A program made the translations under genes and the position numbers. This document shows positions 26,801 through 35,947 of a stretch of DNA of 64,000 nucleotides, piece after piece. Source of the stretch: Chordicoccus furentiruminis (GTDB taxonomy: Bacteria > Bacillota > Clostridia > Lachnospirales > Lachnospiraceae). Within the stretch, counting starts at the first letter, position 1. Every line of letters begins with the position of its first letter. Below the pieces are notes generated by a model. It was not told where the DNA came from. It did not search any database and saw only the letters and a program-made list of their open reading frames with translations. The stretch lies in NCBI RefSeq assembly GCF_019355395.1, contig NZ_CP048829.1, positions 2,335,001-2,399,000 on the forward strand, given 5' to 3'.

Positions 26801-28415
26801 TTCCACACCGGGCGTCTCACTGATTTCGCCGCCGCCTCACCATGATATCTATTCCATCGAGGACCTGGCGCAGCTGATCTACGACCTGAAGAACGCGAAC
26901 CGGAAGGCGGCGATCAACGTGAAGCTCGTCTCGGAGGCGGGCGTCGGCACGATTGCCTGCGGCGTCGCCAAGGCGGGCGCTCAGGTCATCCTGATCTCCG
27001 GCTATGACGGCGGAACAGGAGCGGCGCCGGCCAGCTCGATCCACAACGCGGGTCTTCCGTGGGAGCTCGGTATCGCGGAGGCTCATCAGGCCTTGATCGA
27101 GAACGGTCTGCGCGGACGGGTTCGTCTTGAGACGGACGGCAAGCTCATGAGCGGTCGTGATGTGGTGATTGCCGCGCTCCTCGGCGCGGAGGAATATGCA
27201 TTTGCGACGGCGCCGCTTGTCTGCATGGGTTGCATGATGATGCGTGTCTGCAGCAAGGATACGTGTCCGGTTGGCATCACGACACAGAACGCGGAGCTTC
27301 GGAGGCGTTTCCGCGGAAAGCCTGAATATGTCATCAACTTCATGATGTTCATCGCCGAGGAGATGCGCGAGATCATGGCGCGTCTCGGATTCCGCACCGT
27401 GGATGAGATGATCGGCCGTTCCGACTGCCTGAAGGTGAAGGATCATCAGATCACAAAAAGGGCTGAGATGGTCAACCTCTCCTCGATCCTCGCGCCGCAG
27501 TACGTGCATGCTCCGGTGCGTCACTTCGAGCCGTCCCAGGTCTACGACTTCCATCTGGAGAAGACGGTGGACGAATCCGTCCTTCTTCCGGCATTCCGTG
27601 ATGCGTTCGCATCCGGCACACCGAAGGAGGTCTCCATCAAGATCTCCAGCACGAACCGGACCGTCGGGACGATCCTCGGATCCGAGATTACAGAACGGTT
27701 CGGTGAATCCCTTCAGGACGACACCTATGTTGTCCGCTGTGAGGGGGGCGGCGGCCAGTCATTCGGCGCTTTCATCCCGAAGGGTCTCACGCTGCGTCTC
27801 ACGGGTGATGCGAACGACGGGTTCGGAAAAGGCCTCTCAGGCGGTCATCTGATCGTCGTCCCTCCAGCGTCCTCGCCGTTTGAGGCATCGGAAAATATCA
27901 TCGTCGGAAACGTGGCGCTTTACGGTGCGACGTCCGGCAAGGCGTATGTCTGCGGTGTGGCCGGCGAGCGGTTCTGCGTCCGGAATTCAGGCGCAACGGC
28001 TGTGGCAGAAGGCTGCGGCGATCATGGCCTTGAATATATGACGGGCGGGCGCGCGGTAATCCTCGGTATGACGGGCAAGAACTTTGCTGCCGGCATGAGC
28101 GGCGGTATTGCGTATGTCTTTGACAGCGATCACAGTCTGTACCGCCGTCTTAACAAGGACATGGTGACGATGAACGCTGTGACCGAGAAGTACGACATCG
28201 AGGAGCTTCTGTCGATTCTCAGGGATTATGAGAGCGAGACCGGGTCGAAGCGGGCTGCGGAGATCCTGGCCGATTTCGGCACGTATCTTCCGTTCTTCAA
28301 GAAAATCGTTCCGAACGACTACCAGAGGATGCTGACCGTGATCAGCCGCTTCGAGGAGCAGGGCATTTCTCATGAAAATGCAGAACTCGAAGCCTTTGAG
28401 GAACTGAACCGATAA
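23898..28415 (+). CDS. gltB: glutamate synthase, large (alpha) subunit
   Basis: A 1505-residue GOGAT subunit making glutamate from 2-oxoglutarate and the amide nitrogen of glutamine. A short propeptide precedes the catalytic N-terminal Cys of the class II amidotransferase domain, Cys18 in EHDACGIGTVV. Then come the central domain (about 450-780), the FMN-binding synthase domain (about 800-1230) with VKLVSEAGVGTIACGVAKAG and SGYDGGTGAAPAS, the 3Fe-4S motif Cx5Cx4C in GCMMMRVCSKDTCPVG, and the C-terminal beta-helix domain with its Gly-rich repeats. ATG 23898 follows AAAGGAGG by 8 nt. Forms an operon with gltD, 61 nt downstream. Confidence 0.97.
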   Translation: MNTTAQGLYDARAEHDACGIGTVVNIDGRADYRTLDDALSIVEKLEHRAGKDATGKVGDGVGILTQIPHDFFVHAAASCGITLGGPREYGVGMFFLPTDKLKRTFSMRMFEVIAKKNGLPFLGWRKVPVHPEILGEMARNCMPEIMQCFVGMPDHCEKGIAFDRRLYVCRREFEQSSEDTYICSFSSRTIVYKGMFLVKQLRAFYEDLQSHEYKTAIAMVHSRFSTNTTPSWERAHPYRMIAHNGEINTIRGNIDRMRAREETMSSPILENDVDKVFPVIPKYASDSAMLDNTLEFFYLNGMDLPLAVMMLIPEPWKHNQFMSEERKDFYHYYATMMEPWDGPAAILFTDGDLVGATLDRNGLRPSRYYITDDNRLILASEVGVLDIDPKHVVKKSRLTPGRILLVDTKKKRIISDDECKDYYANRAPYGEWLDQNLMHLAGLPIPNKSVPKFTQDMRDRMYKVFGYTYEEVEDAILPMAMNGVEPTASMGHDVPLAVLSEKHQPLFDYFKQLFAQVTNPPIDSLREKVVTDTTVYIGSDGNLLEEKGENCRVLEVNNPILTGVDMLKIKALSEPGLRTKVIPILYYKHTSIEKALDALNISVDRAYANGYNIIVLSDRGVDENHVAIPSLLAVSSVEQHLVRTKKRTAVSLILESAEPRDVHQMACLLGFGARAINPYLAHECIAEMIGLGLIDKDEHTAIDDYNKALLNGIVKIAAKMGISTLQSYQSAKIFEAIGLSKEVTDRYFTGVVSRVGGIGLDEINEAVTYRHDHAFDPLGLGVDTTLDSIGFHKLRSGADKEDHLYNPQTIIALQQATQHGDYKRFKEYTSIIDNDRPHTLRGLMQFVPAGDPVPIEEVEPASEIVKRFKTGAMSFGSLSKEAHETIAIAMNTIGGKSNTGEGGEDPARYGTIKNSAIKQVASGRFGVTSAYLNSAKEIQIKMAQGAKPGEGGNLPGKKVYPWVAKTRYSTPGVSLISPPPHHDIYSIEDLAQLIYDLKNANRKAAINVKLVSEAGVGTIACGVAKAGAQVILISGYDGGTGAAPASSIHNAGLPWELGIAEAHQALIENGLRGRVRLETDGKLMSGRDVVIAALLGAEEYAFATAPLVCMGCMMMRVCSKDTCPVGITTQNAELRRRFRGKPEYVINFMMFIAEEMREIMARLGFRTVDEMIGRSDCLKVKDHQITKRAEMVNLSSILAPQYVHAPVRHFEPSQVYDFHLEKTVDESVLLPAFRDAFASGTPKEVSIKISSTNRTVGTILGSEITERFGESLQDDTYVVRCEGGGGQSFGAFIPKGLTLRLTGDANDGFGKGLSGGHLIVVPPASSPFEASENIIVGNVALYGATSGKAYVCGVAGERFCVRNSGATAVAEGCGDHGLEYMTGGRAVILGMTGKNFAAGMSGGIAYVFDSDHSLYRRLNKDMVTMNAVTEKYDIEELLSILRDYESETGSKRAAEILADFGTYLPFFKKIVPNDYQRMLTVISRFEEQGISHENAELEAFEELNR

Positions 28416-28476
28416 AAGAAGGCGGCCCGGTGCCGCCGGGAAAGCCGACAGCCGGGCCGTGAAGGAGGCGCAAGCG

Positions 28477-29943
28477 ATGGGAAAACCGACCGGATTCCTT
28501 GAATATAAACGAGTCGAAGATACGACGATCCCGCCGGAGGAGCGGGTGAAGGGGTATGAGGAATTTCATACTCCGCTTGAGATAAGGGAGAGGAGGCAGC
28601 AGGCAGCCCGCTGCATGAACTGCGGCGTTCCGTTCTGCCAGTCTGCCCTGAAACTGAGCGGGATGGTGACGGGCTGTCCGCTTCATAATCTGATTCCGGA
28701 ATGGAACGATGAGATCTATCACGGGCATTTCAGATATGCCCTTTCAAGACTTCTGAAGACCAGCTCGTTCCCGGAGTTCACGGGGCGCGTCTGCCCGGCT
28801 CTCTGTGAGAAGGCCTGCATCAACGGAATGGACGGCGAGCCGGTGACGATCCACAATAATGAGCTGTTTCTGATCGAAACCGGATTCGCAAAAGGTTATG
28901 TCAAGCCATGCCCGCCTGCTGTTCGCAGTGGCAAGCGCGTGGCTGTGGTCGGCAGCGGACCTTCCGGACTTGCTGTGGCGGACAGGCTGAACCGCCGTGG
29001 GCATTCTGTCACGGTCTTCGAGCGGGAGGACCGGATCGGCGGCCTTCTGATGTACGGGATCCCGAATATGAAACTTGACAAGAAAGTTGTCGACCGCCGC
29101 AGGAAACTGATGGAGGATGAGGGCGTTGTCTTCCGGACCGGCGTGAACGTGGACCAGAAGATGGCCGCCGAACTTACCCGGGACTATGACGCTGTGATCT
29201 TATGCTGCGGCGCGAAGAAGGCAAGACCGCTCGCGGTAGAAGGCTTTGCGGAGACCGAGGGCGTGTATTTCGCCGTCGATTTTCTGAAGTCCACGACGCA
29301 GAGTCTTCTGGATCATGATCTGAAGGCCGGCACGTTTATCAGCGCGAAAGGGAAAGACGTGGTGATCGTCGGCGGCGGCGACACGGGCAACGACTGTGTT
29401 GGAACCTGCCTCCGCCACGGCTGCCGCTCTGTGACGCAGCTCGAGATGATGCCGGAGCCGCCGGAAGAGAGACTGCCGTCCAACCCCTGGCCGGAGTGGC
29501 CGAAGGTCAAGAAGACCGATTACGGCCAGCAGGAGGCAATCGACCGGTTCGGACATGATCCGCGGATCTATGAGACTACGGTGAAGGAACTGATCACGAA
29601 GAACGGCAAGCTGACCGGCGTGAAGACGGTCGGCGTGAAGTTCGAGAACCGGAAGCTCGTGGAGGTTCCGGGAACCGAACGGACGCTGAAGTGCCAGCTG
29701 CTGCTGGTGGCGGCCGGCTTCGTGGGCTGCGAGGATGCTGCTGCGGATGCCTTCGGCGTGAAGCGGACGGCACGGGGCGTGGTCGAGACGGCGCCCGACG
29801 CCTATCGGACCAGCGCGGACAAGGTGTTCACCGCGGGCGATATGCACCGCGGCCAGTCGCTGGTCGTCTGGGCCATCACGGAGGGCCGCGCCTGCGCGAA
29901 GGAAGTGGATACCTTCCTGATGGGCTACTCCAATCTCGAATAA
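28477..29943 (+). CDS. gltD: glutamate synthase, small (beta) subunit
   Basis: A 488-residue FAD- and NAD(P)H-dependent subunit that feeds electrons to GltB. The N-terminal Fe-S region holds [10 protein letters not shown], later [12 protein letters not shown], and [12 protein letters not shown]. An FAD-binding GxGxxG lies in [17 protein letters not shown] and an NADPH-binding one in [15 protein letters not shown]; the C-terminus has [17 protein letters not shown], typical of the family. ATG 28477 follows AAGGAGG by 8 nt; a GTG six codons earlier would bury that site. The operon ends at a strong terminator just downstream. Confidence 0.97.
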   Translation: MGKPTGFLEYKRVEDTTIPPEERVKGYEEFHTPLEIRERRQQAARCMNCGVPFCQSALKLSGMVTGCPLHNLIPEWNDEIYHGHFRYALSRLLKTSSFPEFTGRVCPALCEKACINGMDGEPVTIHNNELFLIETGFAKGYVKPCPPAVRSGKRVAVVGSGPSGLAVADRLNRRGHSVTVFEREDRIGGLLMYGIPNMKLDKKVVDRRRKLMEDEGVVFRTGVNVDQKMAAELTRDYDAVILCCGAKKARPLAVEGFAETEGVYFAVDFLKSTTQSLLDHDLKAGTFISAKGKDVVIVGGGDTGNDCVGTCLRHGCRSVTQLEMMPEPPEERLPSNPWPEWPKVKKTDYGQQEAIDRFGHDPRIYETTVKELITKNGKLTGVKTVGVKFENRKLVEVPGTERTLKCQLLLVAAGFVGCEDAAADAFGVKRTARGVVETAPDAYRTSADKVFTAGDMHRGQSLVVWAITEGRACAKEVDTFLMGYSNLE

Positions 29944-29973
29944 GACGGCGGCGCGCCGCTGCGGTCTGTGTCC

Positions 29974-30012
29974 CCCCGGCCCGGAAGCTTCGGCTTCCGG
30001 GCCGGGGTTTTT
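29974..30012 (+). terminator. rho-independent terminator of gltBD
   Basis: Perfect 15-bp stem, 29974-29988 with 29993-30007 (CCCCGGCCCGGAAGC and its complement), TTCG tetraloop, then TTTTT at 30008-30012. Confidence 0.92.
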
Positions 30013-30163
30013 CCTGCGCGCACACGGCCTGTCGGACACGCCGGCGTGCATCCGGGAGGAAGCGGACGCGGTCTGCATTTTCCTCCCTGAAATCGGGGAG
30101 ATAGCCGTTACGCGGCGCCGGTTTTCTGCTATACTGATGCAAAACGGGAGAAGGAGAAGGGTG

Positions 30164-30676
30164 ATGACGTTTCGTGCGTATATTATCATCGCGAGCGACA
30201 GCAGCTATCAGGGAACCCGCGCCGACGGGAGCGGGCCGGAGGCCGAGCGGCTGCTGACAGAGGCGGGATACGAGGTGACCGGGCGGATCGTCCTGCCGGA
30301 TGACCGGAGGATGCTGGCCGACAAGATGAAGCAGGTCGCCGATGAAGGACTGGCCGATCTGATCGTGACGTCGGGCGGAACCGGCTTCTCACCGAGGGAC
30401 GTGACGCCGGAGGCGACGGAGGATGTTATGGAGCGGGCCGTTCCGGGGATTCCCGAGGCGATCCGGGCCGACAGTATGCGGTACACGCCGCGGGCGATGC
30501 TGAGCCGGGGGACGGCCGGCATCCGGAAGCGGACCCTGATCGTGAATCTTCCGGGGAGCCCGAAGGCGGTCCGGGAGACGCTGACTTTTCTTCTGGAACC
30601 GCTGGGTCACGGACTGGCGATTCTGACAGGTCTGACCTCCGACTGCGCGCGGAAGGAGAACAGCGATGGAACATGA
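30164..30676 (+). CDS. mog: MogA/MoaB family molybdopterin-binding protein
   Basis: A 170-residue protein of the MogA/MoaB fold, which adenylates molybdopterin before molybdenum insertion. Signatures are IIIASDSSYQGTRADGSG at the N-terminus and the molybdopterin-binding SGGTGFSPRDVTPEATEDV, followed by LPGSPKAVRETL. ATG 30164 is preceded by GAAGGAG; TATACT at 30130-30135 may be its -10. It overlaps the MOSC gene by 11 nt. No other cofactor-synthesis gene (moaA, moeA, mobA) is in the window, so the pathway must be completed elsewhere. Confidence 0.9.
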   Translation: MTFRAYIIIASDSSYQGTRADGSGPEAERLLTEAGYEVTGRIVLPDDRRMLADKMKQVADEGLADLIVTSGGTGFSPRDVTPEATEDVMERAVPGIPEAIRADSMRYTPRAMLSRGTAGIRKRTLIVNLPGSPKAVRETLTFLLEPLGHGLAILTGLTSDCARKENSDGT

Positions 30677-31133
30677 GAGAGGGCGGATTGCCGCCATCAA
30701 TATCAGCCGGGAGCGGGGAACGCAGAAAAGAAGCGTTCCCGAGGCCCGTCTTCGGGCGGACTGGGGGATCGAGGGTGACGCGCACGCGGGACACTGGCAC
30801 AGGCAGGTGTCACTGCTGGGCTATGACGCGTTCCATGCCTTCGAGGAGAAGGGCGCGCCGATCCATTTCGGCTCTTTCGGCGAAAATCTGCTGGTGACCG
30901 GTTTCGATTTCAAGTCGCTGCCGGTGGGAACCAGGCTCCGCTCGGGTGAGGTGCTGCTGGAAATCACGCAGATCGGAAAGCAGTGCCACAGCGGCTGCGA
31001 GATTTTTCATTTGATGGGCGACTGCATTATGCCCCGGGAGGGTGTTTTCGCGCGGGTGCTGCACGGAGGCGTCCTGAAGGAGGGCGACTGGCTCGAGCGG
31101 GTGGATGAAACGCCGGACGGGGAGCCGGCGTGA
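30666..31133 (+). CDS. MOSC domain-containing protein
   Basis: A 155-residue stand-alone MOSC domain, the C-terminal domain type of molybdenum-cofactor sulfurases. It contains GIEGDAHAGHWHRQVSLL, the central FGSFGENLLVTGFD and a conserved Cys/His motif, IGKQCHSGCEIF. Small MOSC proteins are thought to carry sulfide or Mo-cofactor via the Cys. The ATG lies inside the end of the mog-like gene behind AAGGAG, so the two are coupled; this pair is common in anaerobic Firmicutes. No membrane segment. Confidence 0.9.
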   Translation: MEHERGRIAAINISRERGTQKRSVPEARLRADWGIEGDAHAGHWHRQVSLLGYDAFHAFEEKGAPIHFGSFGENLLVTGFDFKSLPVGTRLRSGEVLLEITQIGKQCHSGCEIFHLMGDCIMPREGVFARVLHGGVLKEGDWLERVDETPDGEPA

Positions 31134-31331
31134 AGGACGGCCCTGTTACGAGGCGGCGGTGAAACGGCCGGGTATCTCGGTTCGTGAACCGCTCCGGTGA
31201 CGGGTCGGTGCAAAATGGGATTCAGATGCGGCGGAAGCTGGGGAGTGAACGCCGTACCGAGGAAGGAACGGGCGGCCGCATGCGGAAACGGGCGGCCGCA
31301 GGGAATCTGATAAGGGGCGGAAGTCTGCAAA

Positions 31332-32078
31332 ATGAGGCTGGGGAGAAGAAACAGGCCGGCTGCGCCGGACAGAACGGAAGGCGGAGCGCGTCCGTCCGGC
31401 GTGCTTTCGCCGGATGCGGGGATCAAGGGAGAGAACAGAAGGAGCAGCGGAGGAGAGTCCGGAGCGGAAGCGGCGTGGACGGACGGGACGGACGACGGCA
31501 TACGGGCTTCCGTCGACGGGAAGGAATCGGAAAAGGCCGGCGCACAGGTTCCGAGGAATGGAACGGACGTGTCGGATGGCGGTGCGCAGGTGTCGGAGAA
31601 CGCACGGATGCCGGGAGCCGGACCGGTGGAGCTTCCGGAGGTGCCTGTCTCCAAACGGATCGTCTACCGCTCAAGCCGGGATTACCGGCGGGATACACAG
31701 CGGAGAAGCACGGCGTCGGGATGGAGCGTTGCGCTTGCCGGCGTTTCGGCATTCCTCGCGACGGCGGGCGAGTGGATGAAGGTGCATTTTCCGAAGCTTA
31801 CATGGAAGGAATTTCTGCATGTGCTGGAGTATCCCTTTGAGAACCGGGCACAGGACCTGCCCCGTTTCCTTACCCTCTGCGTCCTTCCCGCCGCACTGGC
31901 GATGCTGGTCTGCGGCGTTCTGGGCGGTCACTTCAGGGACCGTCCCCATTTTGTGGCGGTTATGCGGGTACTGGCGCTTCTGCTTCTCGCACTGAGCCTG
32001 TTTCTCGTGTACCGGTTCGTCTCGTACTATCAGTTCATGGGTCAGAACCGTCCTTTTGTGAATCTGTTTCCGTGGTAA
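31332..32078 (+). CDS. hypothetical membrane protein with long disordered N-terminus
   Basis: Up to 248 residues. The first ~110 are low-complexity, rich in Gly, Arg, Ser, Glu and Asp; then come a basic segment (SKRIVYRSSRDYRRDTQRRS) and three hydrophobic segments at roughly 128-145, 180-200 and 210-235. The start is uncertain: ATG 31332 has only weak GGAAG upstream, and internal starts such as ATG 31608 would remove most of the disordered part. Another frame is also open over 31184-31840, a consequence of GC-rich sequence. No family recognised. It overlaps or abuts the next membrane-protein gene, so both may act together at the envelope. Confidence 0.6.
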   Translation: MRLGRRNRPAAPDRTEGGARPSGVLSPDAGIKGENRRSSGGESGAEAAWTDGTDDGIRASVDGKESEKAGAQVPRNGTDVSDGGAQVSENARMPGAGPVELPEVPVSKRIVYRSSRDYRRDTQRRSTASGWSVALAGVSAFLATAGEWMKVHFPKLTWKEFLHVLEYPFENRAQDLPRFLTLCVLPAALAMLVCGVLGGHFRDRPHFVAVMRVLALLLLALSLFLVYRFVSYYQFMGQNRPFVNLFPW

Positions 32079-32140
32079 GAAAGCGGAAGGCGGATGAACG
32101 GGGAGACAGACCGGATGAGCGGCAAAGGAGAGGGAAGGTT

Positions 32141-33811
32141 TTGGCGGAAGAAAGAGAGCAGGCGGCACGGGACAGCAGAGAACGGAAGGACCGGGCCGCT
32201 GCGGTCTGGTGCGTATTCTGGTTTGCGGCGGGGTCCGCGATCCCGTTCACGACGGACCGGGACGCTTCCGGGGTGCTGGCCGTTTTTACGGTCAGCGCGG
32301 CGTTTTACGGGCTGCTCGCGGCGACCTGGCTCCGCTCCCGGCCGTCTTTCCGGATTTCGGCCGAAAACCGCCTGAGGAAGGGGGAACGGTTCATTCGGCG
32401 GATCGACGCGCTGACGGACCGGCGGTATCTGATTTCAGTCTGGATTTCTTTCCTTGTTCTCTGGCTGCCGGTATATCTCGCGCTGTATCCCGGTACCTTC
32501 GGCTATGACGCGCCTTATCAGCTGGGCATGTATACGGGGAGCAGCGCATGGTCGGCCCAGCATCCGATCCTTCATACCCTGATGCTCGGTTTTCTGGTGG
32601 AGGATGTGGGAAGACTTCATCTCGGATCGAGCATCCGCGGCCTGGCGCTCTACTCGGCGGTGCAGGCTGCGGTGACAGCTTATGCCATTGCCCGATCCTT
32701 CCTTTTCATGAGGAAAACCGGCGTACCGCGCCCGGTCCGTCTGGGCGGCTGGATCTGGCTGGCCTTCAATCCGTTTATGCAGGTTCTTGTCTTTGCGTCC
32801 ACAAAAGACATTCTTTTCGGCTCGTTTCTGCTTCTCTTTGCGACGGATTTTGCGGAGGCACACCGGGCGGAGCATCCGTCCCGGGGGAGGTGTCTGCGGG
32901 CGCTTGCGTCCGGCACCCTGATGTGTCTGTTCCGGAATCAGGGCGTCTATATGCTGCTGGCGGCGCTTCTTCTGATGCTGCTGGTCTTCCGGCGGCGGAT
33001 CCTCCGGAGAGGGCGTCTGAGACTGGCCGGGCTTCTTCTTGCGGCGGCCTTGCTGGCAGAGGCGTCCTCCGCGGCGATGGCGGCGGCCGTACACGCGGAG
33101 AAGGGCAATCTCCGGGAAATGCTGTCCGTCCCGATGCAGCAGCTCGCCTGTGCGGCTTATCAGCAGACGGAAGGAAAGTCCCGGGCTCTCACAGGCAGGG
33201 AGCTGAAGGCCATCGAAAAGCTGATTCCGGAAGAAGGCATCCGCCGGTATACGCCGTCCATCGCGGACCCGGTGAAGGAGACGTTCCGGACAGAGGTGTT
33301 CCTGGCGGATCCGGGACGCTTTATCCGCCTGTACTTCAGAATCGGCTTCCGCTGTCCCGGACTGTATGCCCGCGCATTCTGGGCGATGGCGGCGCCGTTC
33401 TGGGACATGTCACAGAACACCTTCCGCTATCTCAGCATGCAGGCGACTCCGGATCCGGTGACGACATGGCGTGATCTGGGCGCGCACAGCCGTTTTCCTC
33501 TGCTGCGGGATTTCCTGTACGGAGCCGTTGTCACGGACGACACCGCGCGTCTGCCCGTGATCGGACTGCTGTACGAGCCGGGGCTCGTTCTGACGCTGCT
33601 GCTGGCGGCCTTCGGAGTCAGCCTGATCCGGAGGAAGGAGCGGCCGGCGCTTATGCTTCTTCTCTATATTCTCTACGCGGCGACGATGCTGCTGGGTCCG
33701 GTGGCGCTTCTGCGGTATCTCTGGCCGGTCATGCTGGCCGCGCCGCTGATCGCCGGGAGCCAGAGCGGCACCTTTTCAGAAGGAGAGGCGGATCACTCAA
33801 AGCATTTCTGA
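32141..33811 (+). CDS. polytopic membrane protein, DUF6020/GT-C-like
   Basis: About 556 residues with 10 or more hydrophobic segments. The first external loop has LYPGTFGYDAPYQL, followed by AQHPILHTLMLG, features I associate with the DUF6020 group of GT-C-like membrane proteins, perhaps using polyprenyl-linked sugars. The charged N-terminus precedes the first helix (VWCVFWFAAGSAI). I favour TTG 32141, which has AAGGAG 10 nt upstream. A GTG at 32072 overlapping the preceding stop would add 23 very basic residues and has no ribosome binding site. Its end overlaps the convergent ktrA end by 19 nt. Confidence 0.72.
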   Translation: MAEEREQAARDSRERKDRAAAVWCVFWFAAGSAIPFTTDRDASGVLAVFTVSAAFYGLLAATWLRSRPSFRISAENRLRKGERFIRRIDALTDRRYLISVWISFLVLWLPVYLALYPGTFGYDAPYQLGMYTGSSAWSAQHPILHTLMLGFLVEDVGRLHLGSSIRGLALYSAVQAAVTAYAIARSFLFMRKTGVPRPVRLGGWIWLAFNPFMQVLVFASTKDILFGSFLLLFATDFAEAHRAEHPSRGRCLRALASGTLMCLFRNQGVYMLLAALLLMLLVFRRRILRRGRLRLAGLLLAAALLAEASSAAMAAAVHAEKGNLREMLSVPMQQLACAAYQQTEGKSRALTGRELKAIEKLIPEEGIRRYTPSIADPVKETFRTEVFLADPGRFIRLYFRIGFRCPGLYARAFWAMAAPFWDMSQNTFRYLSMQATPDPVTTWRDLGAHSRFPLLRDFLYGAVVTDDTARLPVIGLLYEPGLVLTLLLAAFGVSLIRRKERPALMLLLYILYAATMLLGPVALLRYLWPVMLAAPLIAGSQSGTFSEGEADHSKHF

Positions 33812-34437
33812 ATATCCTTATCCGTGCCGACGACGAACATCACGTCGCCGCTTGTGAAGTAGTAGTCGTTGCCGACGGAAATCTCCATGCTGTCTCCGCT
33901 CTTGACAGCCATGATGTTGACGTGGTAGCGCTTGCGGACGTTGAGCTCGCCGATCGTGTGGCTGACCCACGCGTCCGGAACCTGAATCTCAAAGATCGCG
34001 AAGTTGTCGTCCAGCTTCAGGTAATCGAAGATGTGGTCGGACCCGACGCGGACGGCTGTCCATGAGGCCATCTGCTTCTCCGGGAAAACGACCTCGTCCG
34101 CGCCGTTCCGCAGAAGCAGCTGCTCCTGAAGATTCTTCGACGCACGCGAGACCACGCGGGCCGCGCCCATATCCTTCAGAAGCGACGTGATCTCGATCGA
34201 GGAGAGCACGTCGTCACCGACGGCGACGACGCAGGCGTCGAAGTTGCGGATTCCCAGCGTTTTAAGAAAACCGGTGTCGGTCGCGTCTCCGACAATGGCG
34301 TTCGTCACGAACGGGGCGGTCGCGGCCACCCGTTCCTCGCTCCGGTCCACGGCCATCACCTGGGCGTCCATATCATTCAGCTTCTTTGCGATTCTCTGGC
34401 CGAAACGGCCGCAGCCGATCAACAGTATATTCTTCAT
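33793..34437 (-). CDS. ktrA: Trk/Ktr potassium uptake regulatory subunit (RCK protein)
   Basis: A 214-residue RCK protein forming a cytosolic gating ring under the KtrB pore. The Rossmann RCK_N domain opens NILLIGCGRFGQRIAKKLND with GxGxxG, and the acidic residue after strand 2 is D36-region VMAVDRSEER. The RCK_C domain (about 135-214) follows. ATG 34437 has AGGAGG 8 nt upstream and gives the family start; an upstream in-frame ATG is not needed. It follows ktrB by 47 nt, so the channel and its gate are co-transcribed. Ligands in relatives are ATP/ADP and c-di-AMP. Confidence 0.93.
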   Translation of the reverse strand: MKNILLIGCGRFGQRIAKKLNDMDAQVMAVDRSEERVAATAPFVTNAIVGDATDTGFLKTLGIRNFDACVVAVGDDVLSSIEITSLLKDMGAARVVSRASKNLQEQLLLRNGADEVVFPEKQMASWTAVRVGSDHIFDYLKLDDNFAIFEIQVPDAWVSHTIGELNVRKRYHVNIMAVKSGDSMEISVGNDYYFTSGDVMFVVGTDKDIQKCFE

Positions 34438-34484
34438 AATCAATTCCTCCTGAAAATGCATTCCGCATCGATTCAGCGGACGGC

Positions 34485-35813
34485 TTAGCCGACGGTAATG
34501 TGCTCCCGCACGTAGCGGGAGGAAATGTGCTGCATATGCGGGAACGCAGCGAAAATCAGCGTCAGCCCCCCCACCCGGCCGGCGTACATGAGGGCGATCA
34601 GGATCAGCCTGGACAGCGTGTGAAGCCGAGGCGTGATCCCGAGCGTCAGCCCGACGGTGCCGATGGCGGAAGCGGTCTCGAAGAGGCAGGGAAGCAGAGG
34701 CAGCGACTCCGCGCGGCTGATGATGAATCCGCCGAACAGAAACAGCGTCACATAGAGAAACAGGATGGAGACGGCCTGCCGGAGCACGCTGTCGTCAATT
34801 CTTCTGCCGAAGCACCGCGTCTCGCGGTCCTGACGCAGCGTCGCGGCGACCGTGAGCAGCACGACCGCGAAGGTGCTCACCTTCATCCCGCCGGCCGTCG
34901 AACCCGGTGCGCCGCCGATCAGCATCAGCATGATCGTGATGAAAACGCCCGTATCCGAAAGCTTTGTGAGATCCGTCGTGTTGAAGCCGGCGGTACGGGG
35001 CGTCACGGACTGGAAGAGGGCGGCGGCAAGGCGGCTCTTCGCCGGGAGATAGGCATATTCCCCGAAGTAGAAATAGACGGCTGGCAGCAGGATCAGCAAA
35101 GCCGTCGCGGTCAGTACGACCTTGGTCTGCATCCGGTACTGGTGAAAACGGAACCCGTGGTTCAGAATATCGTTCCACGTGAGAAATCCGAGTCCGCCGG
35201 TGACGATCAGCCCCATTATCGTGATGTTGACAAGCGGGTTCGCCGCATACCCCGTGAGGGAGCAGTAAGGCGTCCGGATGCCGAGCAGATCGAAGCCGGC
35301 GTTGCAGAACGCGGATATGGAATGAAATACAGAGAACCAGATGCCGTGAAGGATACCGTAGTCCCGGATGAAGACCGGCATCAGAGCCAGCGCGCCTGCC
35401 GTTTCCGCGGAGATGACGAATTTCAGAATGAAGCGGGCGAGCCGGACGATCCCGCCGACCTGCGGAGCGGACAGCGCGTCCTGCATGGTGCTCCGCTGCA
35501 TGAGGGAGATCTTCCGGTGGGTGAGCATCGCAAGAACCGACGCGACGAGCACCACGCCCATGCCGCCGATCTGAATCAGAAGGAGGATGATCAGCTGGCC
35601 GAAGAAGCTCCAGGCGGTCGCCGTGTTGCGGACAACGAGACCGGTCACGCAGACGGCCGAGGTGGAGGTGAAAAGGGCGGTCATCGGGCCGGCCGGCCGT
35701 CCGTCACGGGAGGCGGCGGGCAGCATCAGCAGCAGGGCGCCCGTGAGGATCAGGCCGAGAAAGCCGAATACGATGATCTGAAAACTGTTCAGCTTGATAC
35801 GCTTCTTTTTCAT
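34485..35813 (-). CDS. ktrB: Ktr/Trk potassium transporter membrane subunit
   Basis: A 442-residue pore-forming subunit of a Na+-dependent K+ uptake system with four repeated M1-P-M2 units. Selectivity-filter loops are recognisable as TSTSAVCVTGLVV, ISAFCNAGFDLLG, TPRTAGFNTTDL and ASAIGTVGLTLG, each with the key glycine. The N-terminus is basic (MKKKRIKLNSFQIIVFGFLG). ATG 35813 is used; GGAG is somewhat far, 11 nt upstream. It lies after kdpE in the same orientation with a 134-nt gap that may hold a promoter, and precedes ktrA. Confidence 0.93.
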   Translation of the reverse strand: MKKKRIKLNSFQIIVFGFLGLILTGALLLMLPAASRDGRPAGPMTALFTSTSAVCVTGLVVRNTATAWSFFGQLIILLLIQIGGMGVVLVASVLAMLTHRKISLMQRSTMQDALSAPQVGGIVRLARFILKFVISAETAGALALMPVFIRDYGILHGIWFSVFHSISAFCNAGFDLLGIRTPYCSLTGYAANPLVNITIMGLIVTGGLGFLTWNDILNHGFRFHQYRMQTKVVLTATALLILLPAVYFYFGEYAYLPAKSRLAAALFQSVTPRTAGFNTTDLTKLSDTGVFITIMLMLIGGAPGSTAGGMKVSTFAVVLLTVAATLRQDRETRCFGRRIDDSVLRQAVSILFLYVTLFLFGGFIISRAESLPLLPCLFETASAIGTVGLTLGITPRLHTLSRLILIALMYAGRVGGLTLIFAAFPHMQHISSRYVREHITVG

Positions 35814-35947
35814 GATTTTCGACACTCCGCACGGTAGGCGCGGATACACTCCGTTTCTTGTCTGATCATCCTATGATTGTCGCACAGTCTGTGTTAAGGC
35901 GGTATAAAGATCGGCCGGAACGTATAAACATCATGTAAATGCAGCCG

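Noticed and set aside
34500-35837. 445-codon open frame on the plus strand
   Set aside because: Antisense to ktrB; composition is extremely charged (Gln, Arg, Asp, His) and resembles no protein.
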